Assembly: GCF_026914185.1 (NCBI RefSeq)
Contig: NC_070571.1
Location: forward strand, 1,116,001 to 1,180,000
Direction of reading: 5' to 3'
Length of the DNA stretch: 64,000 nt
Source of the DNA: Puccinia triticina
Lineage: Eukaryota; Basidiomycota; Pucciniomycetes; Pucciniales; Pucciniaceae
The notes under the pieces were generated by a model. It was not told the DNA's origin and did no database searches. It worked only from the letters and a program-made list of their open reading frames with translations. The translations under genes were made by a program, and so were the position numbers. Of this stretch, positions 1 to 8,895 are shown one piece after another (position 1 is the stretch's first letter; the number at the start of each line of letters is the position of its first letter).

Positions 1-156
1 TCGCCAGCGCTAATTGTCTGAAAAGTTTGAAGTGCCTGACGACTGAGTGAAGCCAGTTTGATACAGCCAGATTGGGACTGAAAAAGGACATTGAATAGAC
101 ATTTTTTAAGCGTATAATTTCTCCTCTGAAACTATTTATTAATTCTAGAGGGAAAT

Positions 157-576
157 TCATACCTGCTTCATGGTCCCATCAACTACCTTAATGTGAGTCA
201 CACACTCCCGAATTGGATGCCACTCCACCTTTGCCACTCGAGCCGTCCCAAATACTTGTGCATTTTCATATTTGTATAATCCGGGAAGTTGCCCCTGGTG
301 TACATACCAGTCTAACATCTCTACTTTAATTGTTGGTTGGTCTGAATCAGGACATATGGTTAATTTTCCGCAAAAGAATACCTGGCTAGAACTATCATTG
401 AGGATGGGATGATTAGCTGCATCCAACGACTTGAGAACAATGTGATATTCTTGATAGCTATTGTTGCGGTAGGGAAGATGAAATAAGGCTATAGGGGTTT
501 GCATATGAATCTCTAGCCCATCACTGTGTATACTACGCTTGTTTGAAAGAAGTACATTTGCTGCAATTTCAATCAT
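157..576 (-). CDS. hypothetical protein fragment, 139 aa
   Basis: An open frame of 139 codons. I do not recognise the family. It has no obvious signal peptide or membrane segment; the composition (several Trp, Tyr and Cys, few low-complexity runs) looks protein-like, more so than other chance frames nearby. A hydrophobic-polar alternation in the middle suggests beta strands. It may be one exon of a larger spliced gene or a remnant of a transposon protein, since it lies in a repeat-rich stretch at the window edge. Confidence 0.35.
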   Translation of the reverse strand: MIEIAANVLLSNKRSIHSDGLEIHMQTPIALFHLPYRNNSYQEYHIVLKSLDAANHPILNDSSSQVFFCGKLTICPDSDQPTIKVEMLDWYVHQGQLPGLYKYENAQVFGTARVAKVEWHPIRECVTHIKVVDGTMKQV

Positions 577-917
577 TCTGTTGATAAATTGAGCTGATTA
601 ATATGAGAGCTAGTGAAGTGCTCGGGGACACCAAGAGCAAGGGAGGTATGAGAAAAAACAGACCCAACCACCTCAAGGGTTGATTCATCTTATGGCCCAC
701 ATGTGTGATGGGTCTGGCAGTGATCCTTTTCGGTGGTTTGAGCCAACAAAGGCAACACTTCTTCTCAGGCCTTCATGAATTTTTTAACATTAAAGATTAA
801 TTGCGGGGACACCATTACATACGGTAGTTACTTTAGTGGTATTCACAGGTGCCTTTGTCCTTCACCGTTGGTAGTTGGACCACCCCTTACAATCACCGTG
901 GGTTTGGTCCTGAGGGT

Positions 918-950
918 GTTTGTTTGTTTGTCTGTTTGTTTGTTTGTTTG
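918..950. repeat. (TTTG)n microsatellite
   Basis: About eight GTTT/TTTG tetranucleotide units with one interruption (TCTG). Confidence 0.85.
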
Positions 951-1042
951 AATTCGTTTTCAGCAATCCCCTTGTGAATTTATTCCCTTTCACTCTTCTA
1001 TTTGGACACACTTGGTCCCTTTCAGGCCTGACAACATGCCAG

Positions 1043-1078
1043 TGTCACTGCGATGTACGCGCGTACATGGTAGTGACA
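1043..1078. repeat. 36-bp palindrome, copy 1
   Basis: The sequence begins TGTCACT and ends AGTGACA around a perfectly self-complementary core ATGTACGCGCGTACAT. Only a few positions between core and ends are mismatched. A second copy lies at 2801-2836. The flanks of the two copies are not obviously alike, so this is not simply part of a longer repeat. Confidence 0.85.
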
Positions 1079-1860
1079 TGAGTAGTCTTCTGCTTCTTGT
1101 CCCCTCCTCTGACCACAGACATGGGACCAATGCCCTATAATAAAGACTAACCAAATTGTATAAATTTATGCATTGTATCTGGACCAACAAAAAAGGCAAC
1201 AGTACCAAATGTTTTTGTTGTCAATGGCATTGGTCCCAATCCCGTTGGAGACCCCAGTCCCTGGCTTCTGCCAAGCTCTGATCCAAACATTCAATCTATA
1301 GTAAAAAAACTTCTCCATAATTCATTATCTTCTGAAAATTGTGTTGACAAAATTCCAACCTTGTAATTAAGTTGCATCTCAAAGAAAATTTCACAAGTGT
1401 TCAAACTAAATCTTGGAAGTAAAATTAGATTATTTGTTTTCTGAATGCTTCTCTGAAGGCATACGAATAGAAATTTGGATGGAAATCACCTATCTTTGAT
1501 GCATCCACAACACTTACAATATTTCAAGATATTTATCAACCCATTTTATTAGTGGTTGCATTTCTTCAATGTAAAGTGCGATGTAGGTCTTCCCTGCAGA
1601 TCCTAGTTGTGTCCTGCATTCCGATTCTGTGAGACTTTTTACATGTGGTGCACCTGACCAAAAATAATCCGCCGCCAGCAGAAATTGTTAATATTATCAT
1701 CTCCCCCACATTAGAACAACTAAACTGGCCTTCAAATTACGTTGAATTTTATCACCATGGTTATGTCTCAAGGCTCAATGTATCCACCCAATTCCACCTC
1801 ATCTCCTGGTCCGAACCCTCCACAGTTGAAATCATCCAGCCCAGGTTCACTAATTATGCG

Positions 1861-1864
<4 letters not shown>

Positions 1865-1891
<27 letters not shown>
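1865..1891. repeat. 27-G homopolymer
   Basis: An uninterrupted run of 27 G on the plus strand. Its length may be approximate because long homopolymers are error-prone in assemblies. Frames crossing it, which would encode polyglycine, are not credible genes. Confidence 0.9.
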
Positions 1892-2800
1892 TGATGAGAA
1901 ATAGGCAATTGCTTGGCATTAGTCATTACTCTTTTAACTTTGGCTGTTTATTTTAATACCCAGAAAGATAGCACAGATGTTTTCGCCCCAGATCAACAGC
2001 CACAAGAAATCTGTCAGATGAGTTGTCCCAATCCAAAAAAGATGGCTTGTGATTGGTACTGTCCCGGCTATGAATACACTTTCATCTCTTTCTTTTTTGA
2101 AGACCCGGAAAAAGCTCTCCAGACTGTGGAATCCACTGTCTGCATCCAGAAAATAACATTGTGAAGTCATTTTTGCGGGTGAGGAGAAGGGTTCCTTGCA
2201 AGCACGTTTGTGTTGTAGCAGGCGTAAAGAAAAACCCCCTGGGTATGTTAAAAAGGCTTATTTCAAAAATATGTCACATTTCCAGAGGATAAAAGAGAAA
2301 CTGAGCACAACAAGACAAAATCTGACTCCAGAAGCCAATTACATCAAAGTTACTATCAGGTTGGTTAAGTTTGAAAAAGCAGTTTTTCAAAAGGGAAAGC
2401 ATGATTTGTTTTTCCGTTTTGTTTTTGAATGGGTCATTTGGGTGAAAAATAACTCATGGCTAGTGTGAAAACCTGGCTCAGGAGCCATCTACCCAAATCT
2501 TGAGTTCATGTCTTTATTTTTGTTAATTCTTTGCATTGTCTCATATCATACTCAAATCACAAGTCGTCCCTTGGTACCACTTGTTATACATACACAGATG
2601 GCTTCTCAAATACTGCGTGAACAGCTCTCCCCCTCATACACCGCTCATCCATGGCTCCTCAGAAGCATGATCCATTTCTATCATTCAAATCATCAACCAC
2701 TAATTGTCCTCCCATGGCATTCATGTGGCATTTTACCTCCAAGGCTGATCTCAGATTCATGTGAAGGCAACCTAGTTTTGTCTTGAGATGTCTATTTTGA

Positions 2801-2836
2801 TGTCACTGTGTTGTACGCGCGTACATAGTGGTGACA
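2801..2836. repeat. 36-bp palindrome, copy 2
   Basis: Same architecture as copy 1: TGTCAC at the left end, GTGACA at the right end and the core TGTACGCGCGTACA. The two copies differ at only a few of 36 positions. Confidence 0.85.
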
Positions 2837-3585
2837 ATACTCATCCTTTTTCCCACATCTCCATTGATGTCATTGAATATTTGTACCGCTGTTCTGCTCC
2901 CCAAATCCACTTGCCCCCACACTCACAAAGTTTATTTTTAGAAAGGTTATCAGATTGAAAGCAGTTGATGCAGAGATAACTCGTTGCCCTTCTGCTGAGC
3001 TTCTGAATGAATACACCCATCACATGACGTTTTGCTACATATATGTATTAATTAAGTTTACTACGGTGGATTTCTCTTTTGAATTATCCATAGTATATAT
3101 AGCTCGAAGCTTTGATTTCAACTTTTAAACCAACTTAATTTTTGTTATAACTTCACCTTTAATCAATCTCTCACCACTTGGGTATTCACGTCTTCTCTCA
3201 TGCCAGAGTAAATTGAACTTTCCACCACTCATAACATACCGCTTCTAGACCTCATTTCATCAATCAGAACACTCTGATGTCGATGATGATTATTAAATGA
3301 AGCTGGATTTACTGTTCAAGTGGTTGTTTAGTTTTTTTCTCCCGTACATATCACTCAGACCTATATGCATCACTCAGGCTTATTGAGAATTCCCTCGCCT
3401 CATTGAATGCTGACCTGGCTGCACTGCCTTGCATGTATTCAATTCTAGTTGCTATTTCAGTTTAATTTGGCCTGTTATTGATGAGAGCGCTGTGCTCATC
3501 ATGGGATGTGCCAAATCTTGTCATGTATGTGTTTCAATGTGTTGATACATTTTGCGTCAAAATAAGCAAAAAAATTCACACACGT

Positions 3586-4375
3586 TGTGGAACTCCGACC
3601 GGTGTTGGGCCGTCGGCAGTTACTGGAAGGGATGTTGCGCTCTTGCGCTGCCTTCGCGGTGGTCCGGGGGAGATTCTTGGATTCGAGTGATAGCGGAAGT
3701 TGGGGGGGGGGGGATTTTGGTTTGAGACGACAGGAGGTAGATTCCCGTCGGCGGTGGTTTGTTTGTTGAGAATCTGGGAAAAGCCGGCGAACTGGGCCGG
3801 GGAACAGTGATCTTAAAGAGGGGAATCTGGAAGAGGATCGACGCGGGGCTGAGAGGAATAACTCAGAAGCTCCGCGAGTATATCTTGACTGGGATCAATA
3901 AGCTTTTAGATTCGAGGTGACGAGATGATCTGACAAAATTTTGGGTTCAGACGAAGTCTCATGCCGTCCCTTCCGCCTAAGCTCCGAAGAACTTAAACTT
4001 CAGGGATGATGACAATCTTGTGACAGGTCATCACAACCACCCGCGCGCCTATGCGCGCGCCACAACTGAAAAGGAAAAGACAACAACTAGGAGGCTAAGG
4101 AAAAAAGAAAAGAAAACCAACCCACCACACTCTAACCATCCAACGCGCGCAATATGAAAGAAGAAAATAACCAAACATGATGAAAAGAAACTGGCAGGAA
4201 AACAGAAGCATGAAAAAAAAAGAAAAGAACAAAAGAAAAGCAAGAAAAAGAAAACCTGAAACGCCTTGAGGAAGCCTTGAGGAAGCCTTGAGGGCTGGAA
4301 ACTTGAAGTCTTGCTGAGCTTGAAGTCCCGCCGGATATCCTGCGCGCCGGCGGCGCCACGAGTATGGTCACCACA
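3586..4375 (-). repeat. LTR (3' LTR in element sense)
   Basis: Direct repeat of 11387-12177. It contains a G run of 12 where the other copy has 13, and single-base differences near 3605 and 3777. The outer boundary touches the ACGT target duplication. Confidence 0.95.
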
Positions 4376-4484
4376 TCACACCACCACTTGGAGTCTGTCC
4401 CTAGACTCCTTGGGAAGCTTCCGGGCAATCGTGGGAGAAGTCTAACACACAGTGGGAAAGGGAAAAGAGGGGATCCCAAGGGCT

Positions 4485-4564
4485 GCTCACAGAGTGGCTG
4501 AAGTAGGGCTTATGACGACGGCGGTAGAAAATACCCTGAGGTGCATACACATGGGAGGACTTAC
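4485..4564 (-). repeat. intron-like cassette, copy at pol 3' end
   Basis: In element sense this 79-80 nt block begins GTAAGT (a consensus 5' splice site) and ends GTGAGC. The pol stop codon TAA is the TAA inside this GTAAGT. Four other copies lie at 7749-7830, 7983-8061, 8488-8568 and 11076-11155. Confidence 0.6.
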
Positions 4565-7500
4565 TTTTGGTCAGAAGTGCCTCCACGAGAATAAAACCGT
4601 TTGACCTGATCCGCGGCGAACCGGCGCTTCAATTCCGTGCCGTCGAGCTCCGCCAGCACGTAAGACCCTCCCTCGACTTGCTTCACAACGCGATAGGGAC
4701 CGTTCCACCGATGAGCAAAAAGGTTACCCCACTGCGTCTCCAGAGACCGGTTGAAAGCAAGGACCTGGTCGCCAGGCTTGAGGGGTTCTCGGATCCGCGA
4801 CGCGTTCTTCTCATCCCAGTAGCGCAGAGAATCTCCGCGCGCATCCATCATTTTCCGATAAGCAATTCCACGCGCCTCTTCACTACGCTCGAGCTGCCTC
4901 GATCGCGCCACTAAGAGACTGGTCGTGTCCGTCACAGCGTCCCAATCGACGCCTAGAAAAGACTCGATCTCCAAATCTAAAGGCAGGACCGCACGCTGAC
5001 CGAAAACAAGTTCGTACGGAGAATAGCCCGTGGTTCTTTTGGTAGAGATGCGGTCAGCAAAAAGGACGAGGGGGAGGAACCTGCGACAATTCTTGCTGCT
5101 CTCGCCCGCCAACTTGACAAGTGCTGATTTGAGGGGTCCGTGTCCACGCTCTACCATACCCTGCCCCTCAGGGTAATAGGGGGTAGAAACCCTGTGTTGA
5201 CCAGGAAGGGTGCGCAGCATCTCAGCCAACGCGCCGCCGAATTCAGAACCGCCGTCAGTGGAGTAAGACCGTGCTAGACCATAGCGCATGGTCCAATTTT
5301 CTTGAAGGAAGGTAGCTACTGCCTCCGAGGTCAGATTATTGAGGATTTTTGCCTCCACCCACCCTGAAAAGTCGTCGCGAGCTACAATGAGGTACTTCGC
5401 GCCGCTAGCCTTCAGATGTACGGCGTCCATGGAAACGCGTCCAAATACGGTTGACTCTCCGGTCGGGTATCGCAACTCCAGAGGCCTCCTGAGATCCTTC
5501 TTCTGGCACGCCTCGCAGCTGCGACACCAACGCTCGACCGCTCGCTTGAGGGAAGGCCACCAAAATCTTTCCGATACCCTTCGGTAAGTCTCCGCAGTGC
5601 CGCGGTGGCCCAGGCCTTCGTGCAACTCCTGCAGAATCGAATCCTGTTTCTCCGCGATGGTTACAACAATGCGCGGCAAAGGGCTACCGCGCTTCATCAG
5701 TCGACCGGCTTGCAGAAAGAAATCCGCGGCTCGACGCTTCAATGCACGAAATTCCTGATCATCGGATCCATCAGGACGAGCCAGCGTTGCTAGGAAGATC
5801 TCCATACGCCGCCAGAAGCCTTCTTGATACCCGGAATAGCCCACTTCAGCGGTGACAGAGAAGGAATTGAGTGGGCGGACCAACGGAGAGTCTTCGTCAA
5901 ACTCAGATGTCGGCGGGTCGGACTCTTCGTCGCCTTGAGGGCGACGCGAAAGGCCATCGGGCATTAAAAAAGATTTTCCAGGGCGGTGAACTATATCAAA
6001 CGAAAAGAGTTGAATAAAAGCTACCCAGCGCGTCATGGGGGCGTTGGGCAAGCTCGGCGCATTGATCATTTGGATGAGAGACTGAGCATCGACCTGAAGC
6101 TCGAAGTGTTGGCCCCACAAGATTGTTTGGAGCTTTTTGAGAATCCGAGCTACCCCGCATAGTTCTAGCTTTGATTGAGAGTAACGCGACTCCACGTCCG
6201 AGAAAAGCAGGGATTCGTAAAGCGCTGGGCGATCCAATCCGTTTGCGTCTTCTTGGGAAAGTACTGCGCCGGCTGCGTGGAAACTAGAATCGACAGCTAA
6301 CTTGATCTTGCCCGCGTCCGGGCCGTAGTCGATCTTGACAAGGATGATGTCCTGGCCCACAATAAGCTTTAGCTCTTCAAAAGCGTCTTCGCAGTCGGCG
6401 GTCCAAACAAACTCCGCATCTTTGCGCGTCAGTCGACGGAGGGGCAAACAGATCTGGGACAGGGAGGGGATGAATATTCTAACGTACACCACCACCCCCA
6501 AAAACCCGCGCACTTCTGTTGCGTTCACTGGGGTCGGCCACGAGAGGATCTTGTTGATCTTGGTCTTCGCCATGCGTCGGCCTTCCTTACAAACCGCGTG
6601 GCCCACTATCTCCAGGGCGGGGACACAAGCCGCCAACTTGGATGCCGACACAGTTAAACCAGATTCCTCAATCCTGAACAAAATACGCTCCAACGTTTCG
6701 GCGTATTCCCAGACAAAGCGCCGGATGCCAGAGTGCCAATCCAGAACTTCGTTATCATAATCTGAAACTGGGCCTTTAATACCCCCATCGTCGATGAAGA
6801 TCCCGGCATGGTCCGGAATCTCGTCTTGAAGAATCCAGACCATTTGGGCCTGGTAAACTGCCACGGAATTCGTTGCCCCTTGAGGGAGCCGGGTGAGTTG
6901 GAACCTTCCAAGCGGCGTATCGAACGTTGTGAGCGGCCTTGAGATCGGATGCAGAGCGCGCTCGTCGTAGCCGCCCATGATGTCGCCGAGGCCGTAACAA
7001 GCGCGCCCAGAAAAAGATTCGACGAATTCTTCAGTGGCTGGAGGGACGCCGGCATCCCGAATCGTGACTTTATTTAACGGCTGGAGGTCGTGGACTATCC
7101 GCAGCTTCCCATTGCCTTTCAACACACAGAAAACCGGACTCGTGTAGCTGGACGTAGATTGTTCATAAAGCCCGTTGCGCACGCGCTCCCGGATGATCCT
7201 CGTGAATTCCTCCATCTTGGCTGCGGGGATAGGAATCTTCCTCTTCTGCCAGGGTTCGTGCTCCACAACCGGTATGATATAAGGAAGACCATATGATTCT
7301 TTAAGCAGACCGCGCTGAGACTCGTTGAAAGCTATGGCAAGGTTCCTTTCTGCCAACACATTCTTGATGAGATCCAACTCCGCTGGGTATAACCACCCTG
7401 GGGGACCGAAATTAACTACTTGAAGACTCTGCTCCGTGACTCGTCCGCATGGCACAAAAGGGCCGGCCAAGGAGCGCGAAAGACCGCGGTAAGGATCACG

Positions 7501-8640
7501 AGAAAGGGAAGGACGCTGCAGCGGGGGGTTGAGGCTCTGTGGCATGGGTTGATTCACCGGCTTGACTTTCCGCGCCGCCGGTTTGTATTTGGCCGCGAGA
7601 GAGAGAAATCCGCCCTCCTTCCACGAGTCCACAAGCGCCAACTGCGCGCGATGATTGAGCCCGCATTCAAGAAGCCGCCGGGTCCGATGTTCTGCGCTGT
7701 CCTCGAAAGCTGCCTTCTCTGCAAAAGGGAGACCAGACGGATAGGAGTGGCTCACGAGTGTGGCGCGTGGTAGGGCTTTCAAAGTTTGCGGAGCATCACG
7801 CCTCGGAGGTGCACATTGGGAGGAACTTACTTCTACCCCAAATGGCCTCCACGATGGTCCAAACTCCACCACACCACCTTCACAATCCAGAGTCCAAGAA
7901 AATAGTTTATCCTCGTTGCGGAGAAGACTTCCGGTCGCCGTCGTGCCGCCTAAGGATACCAAGAAACCAAAATCCGGGGTGCGGCTCACAGCTGTGGCAT
8001 GTAATGCTTGCAACGACGAAAGAGCATCTAGCCCGGAGGTGCATAGCTGGAGAGAACTTACTTCTAGTTCCTCCGAATGCGTCCGAGTTTCTATTCCCAA
8101 AGAAGATAGTTTCTCCTCGTCGCGGAGGCTCGGAAGTTTCTCCTCGTCGCGGAGGCTCGGAAGTTTAGCCTCATTGCGGAGGGTCTCGAAGGACGGAAAT
8201 AGATTAACCTCGTTGCGGAGGACCTCGGTGGGTAGGACGAGTTTATTCTCTTCGCAGAGACGTGATCTAGTAGGTAGTTTATTCTCGTTGCGGAGACAAA
8301 GGTGAGCCGCAGCGGGGTTGTGAAGCAGAAAGTCCGAGTCAGAATCCTCAAACGCCTTGATGCCGTTTACACGAAGATCCTGAGACAACAACGGGAGCGC
8401 GCGTTGAGGCGGAACTTGAGAAGGAACCCGTGTTCGATGGGATGAAGGTCCACCTGAAACATGAGAAGGGATCGGAGGTTGTTCTTGGCTCACGAGTGTG
8501 GCACGCGGTAGAGTTTTTGACGACGAAGTAGCATCTAGCCCGGAGGTGCACAATTGGGAGGAACTTACTTCTACTCCTCCCAGCCTCCGCGGGGGTACCA
8601 ATTTCCTCCTTGCGCGCCTGACCGCGCTCACCATCTCCAA
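4561..8640 (-). CDS. pol: Ty3/gypsy pol polyprotein (RT, RNase H, integrase)
   Basis: This 1359-codon frame encodes the replication enzymes of the element. The first 370 or so residues are a repetitive, low-complexity region with no recognised domain; it contains three copies of a ~30-residue repeat (VEVSSSQ/LEVSSLQ at its start) and a run of LRNExKLPS-like units. Reverse transcriptase follows, with the active site in IFIDDGG. RNase H comes next (KLAVDSSFHAAG, SKLELCG), then integrase: the zinc motif has HEGLGH and CRSCEAC, and the catalytic core has Asp in SMDAVH, Asp in STDGGSEF and Glu in GMVERGH. A GPY/F module (WNGPYRVV) follows, and no chromodomain is visible. Protease is absent here and lies in the upstream gag frame. 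The frame is fully open, so the enzymes could be active. Three in-frame stops separate it from the gag-protease frame, so expression as a simple fusion is not possible without splicing or internal initiation. The start at 8640 is the first Met of the open frame and is uncertain. Confidence 0.93.
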   Translation of the reverse strand: MEMVSAVRRARRKLVPPRRLGGVEVSSSQLCTSGLDATSSSKTLPRATLVSQEQPPIPSHVSGGPSSHRTRVPSQVPPQRALPLLSQDLRVNGIKAFEDSDSDFLLHNPAAAHLCLRNENKLPTRSRLCEENKLVLPTEVLRNEVNLFPSFETLRNEAKLPSLRDEEKLPSLRDEEKLSSLGIETRTHSEELEVSSLQLCTSGLDALSSLQALHATAVSRTPDFGFLVSLGGTTATGSLLRNEDKLFSWTLDCEGGVVEFGPSWRPFGVEVSSSQCAPPRRDAPQTLKALPRATLVSHSYPSGLPFAEKAAFEDSAEHRTRRLLECGLNHRAQLALVDSWKEGGFLSLAAKYKPAARKVKPVNQPMPQSLNPPLQRPSLSRDPYRGLSRSLAGPFVPCGRVTEQSLQVVNFGPPGWLYPAELDLIKNVLAERNLAIAFNESQRGLLKESYGLPYIIPVVEHEPWQKRKIPIPAAKMEEFTRIIRERVRNGLYEQSTSSYTSPVFCVLKGNGKLRIVHDLQPLNKVTIRDAGVPPATEEFVESFSGRACYGLGDIMGGYDERALHPISRPLTTFDTPLGRFQLTRLPQGATNSVAVYQAQMVWILQDEIPDHAGIFIDDGGIKGPVSDYDNEVLDWHSGIRRFVWEYAETLERILFRIEESGLTVSASKLAACVPALEIVGHAVCKEGRRMAKTKINKILSWPTPVNATEVRGFLGVVVYVRIFIPSLSQICLPLRRLTRKDAEFVWTADCEDAFEELKLIVGQDIILVKIDYGPDAGKIKLAVDSSFHAAGAVLSQEDANGLDRPALYESLLFSDVESRYSQSKLELCGVARILKKLQTILWGQHFELQVDAQSLIQMINAPSLPNAPMTRWVAFIQLFSFDIVHRPGKSFLMPDGLSRRPQGDEESDPPTSEFDEDSPLVRPLNSFSVTAEVGYSGYQEGFWRRMEIFLATLARPDGSDDQEFRALKRRAADFFLQAGRLMKRGSPLPRIVVTIAEKQDSILQELHEGLGHRGTAETYRRVSERFWWPSLKRAVERWCRSCEACQKKDLRRPLELRYPTGESTVFGRVSMDAVHLKASGAKYLIVARDDFSGWVEAKILNNLTSEAVATFLQENWTMRYGLARSYSTDGGSEFGGALAEMLRTLPGQHRVSTPYYPEGQGMVERGHGPLKSALVKLAGESSKNCRRFLPLVLFADRISTKRTTGYSPYELVFGQRAVLPLDLEIESFLGVDWDAVTDTTSLLVARSRQLERSEEARGIAYRKMMDARGDSLRYWDEKNASRIREPLKPGDQVLAFNRSLETQWGNLFAHRWNGPYRVVKQVEGGSYVLAELDGTELKRRFAADQVKRFYSRGGTSDQK
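7749..7830 (-). repeat. intron-like cassette within pol
   Basis: Sense strand GTAAGT at 7830-7825 and GTGAGCC at 7755-7749. It is translated as part of the pol N-terminal repeats. Confidence 0.6.
7983..8061 (-). repeat. intron-like cassette within pol
   Basis: Sense strand GTAAGT at 8061-8056 and GTGAGCC at 7989-7983, similar throughout to the other copies. Confidence 0.6.
8100..8305 (-). repeat. degenerate tandem repeats encoding LRNExKL units
   Basis: Several imperfect units of about 27-45 bp, each containing a variant of CTCGTTGCGGAGG on the plus strand. In the pol frame they encode repeated LRNE/LRDE-KLPS-like segments. Such repeats are not a standard part of a gypsy polyprotein. Confidence 0.65.
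8488..8568 (-). repeat. intron-like cassette near pol start
   Basis: Sense strand GTAAGT at 8568-8563 and GTGAGCC at 8494-8488. It lies just inside the first Met of the pol frame. Confidence 0.6.
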
Positions 8641-8895
8641 AACACAGAATCCGGAAATTTGAAGTAGAAGAGCGATCTGAGACGGAACCGGAAGAACTTG
8701 AGGAAAGGAGATCTGAACCCAAGAGAATATTTCTAAGATTTAATTGGATTTTGGGATGTTTTTTAGCTTTATTGTTTTGATGGATACCAGAAGAAAACGA
8801 AGAATAGCGCCCATGAGACTCTTGATTAAAAGTTGACCCAGCGGCGAGACTGCGAGACTCTACATTAAGTCTGCCGCTTCCCGAGTCAACCTGAT

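Larger units (their letters stand above)
577..3585. other. gene-poor stretch left of the gypsy element
   Basis: AT-rich sequence with only short scattered open frames that show no recognisable domain. It contains a TTTG microsatellite, a 27-G homopolymer and two copies of a 36-bp palindrome, listed separately. No tRNA, rRNA or convincing gene was seen. Confidence 0.6.

Noticed and set aside
1645..1956. Open frame with a polyglycine run
   Set aside because: The frame exists only because a 27-G homopolymer contains no stops; the flanking translation has no recognisable features.
4049..4479. Open frames inside the LTRs, repeated at 11851-12365
   Set aside because: They lie in LTR sequence rich in CTTTTC tracts, translate to Phe/Ser runs and have no domain.
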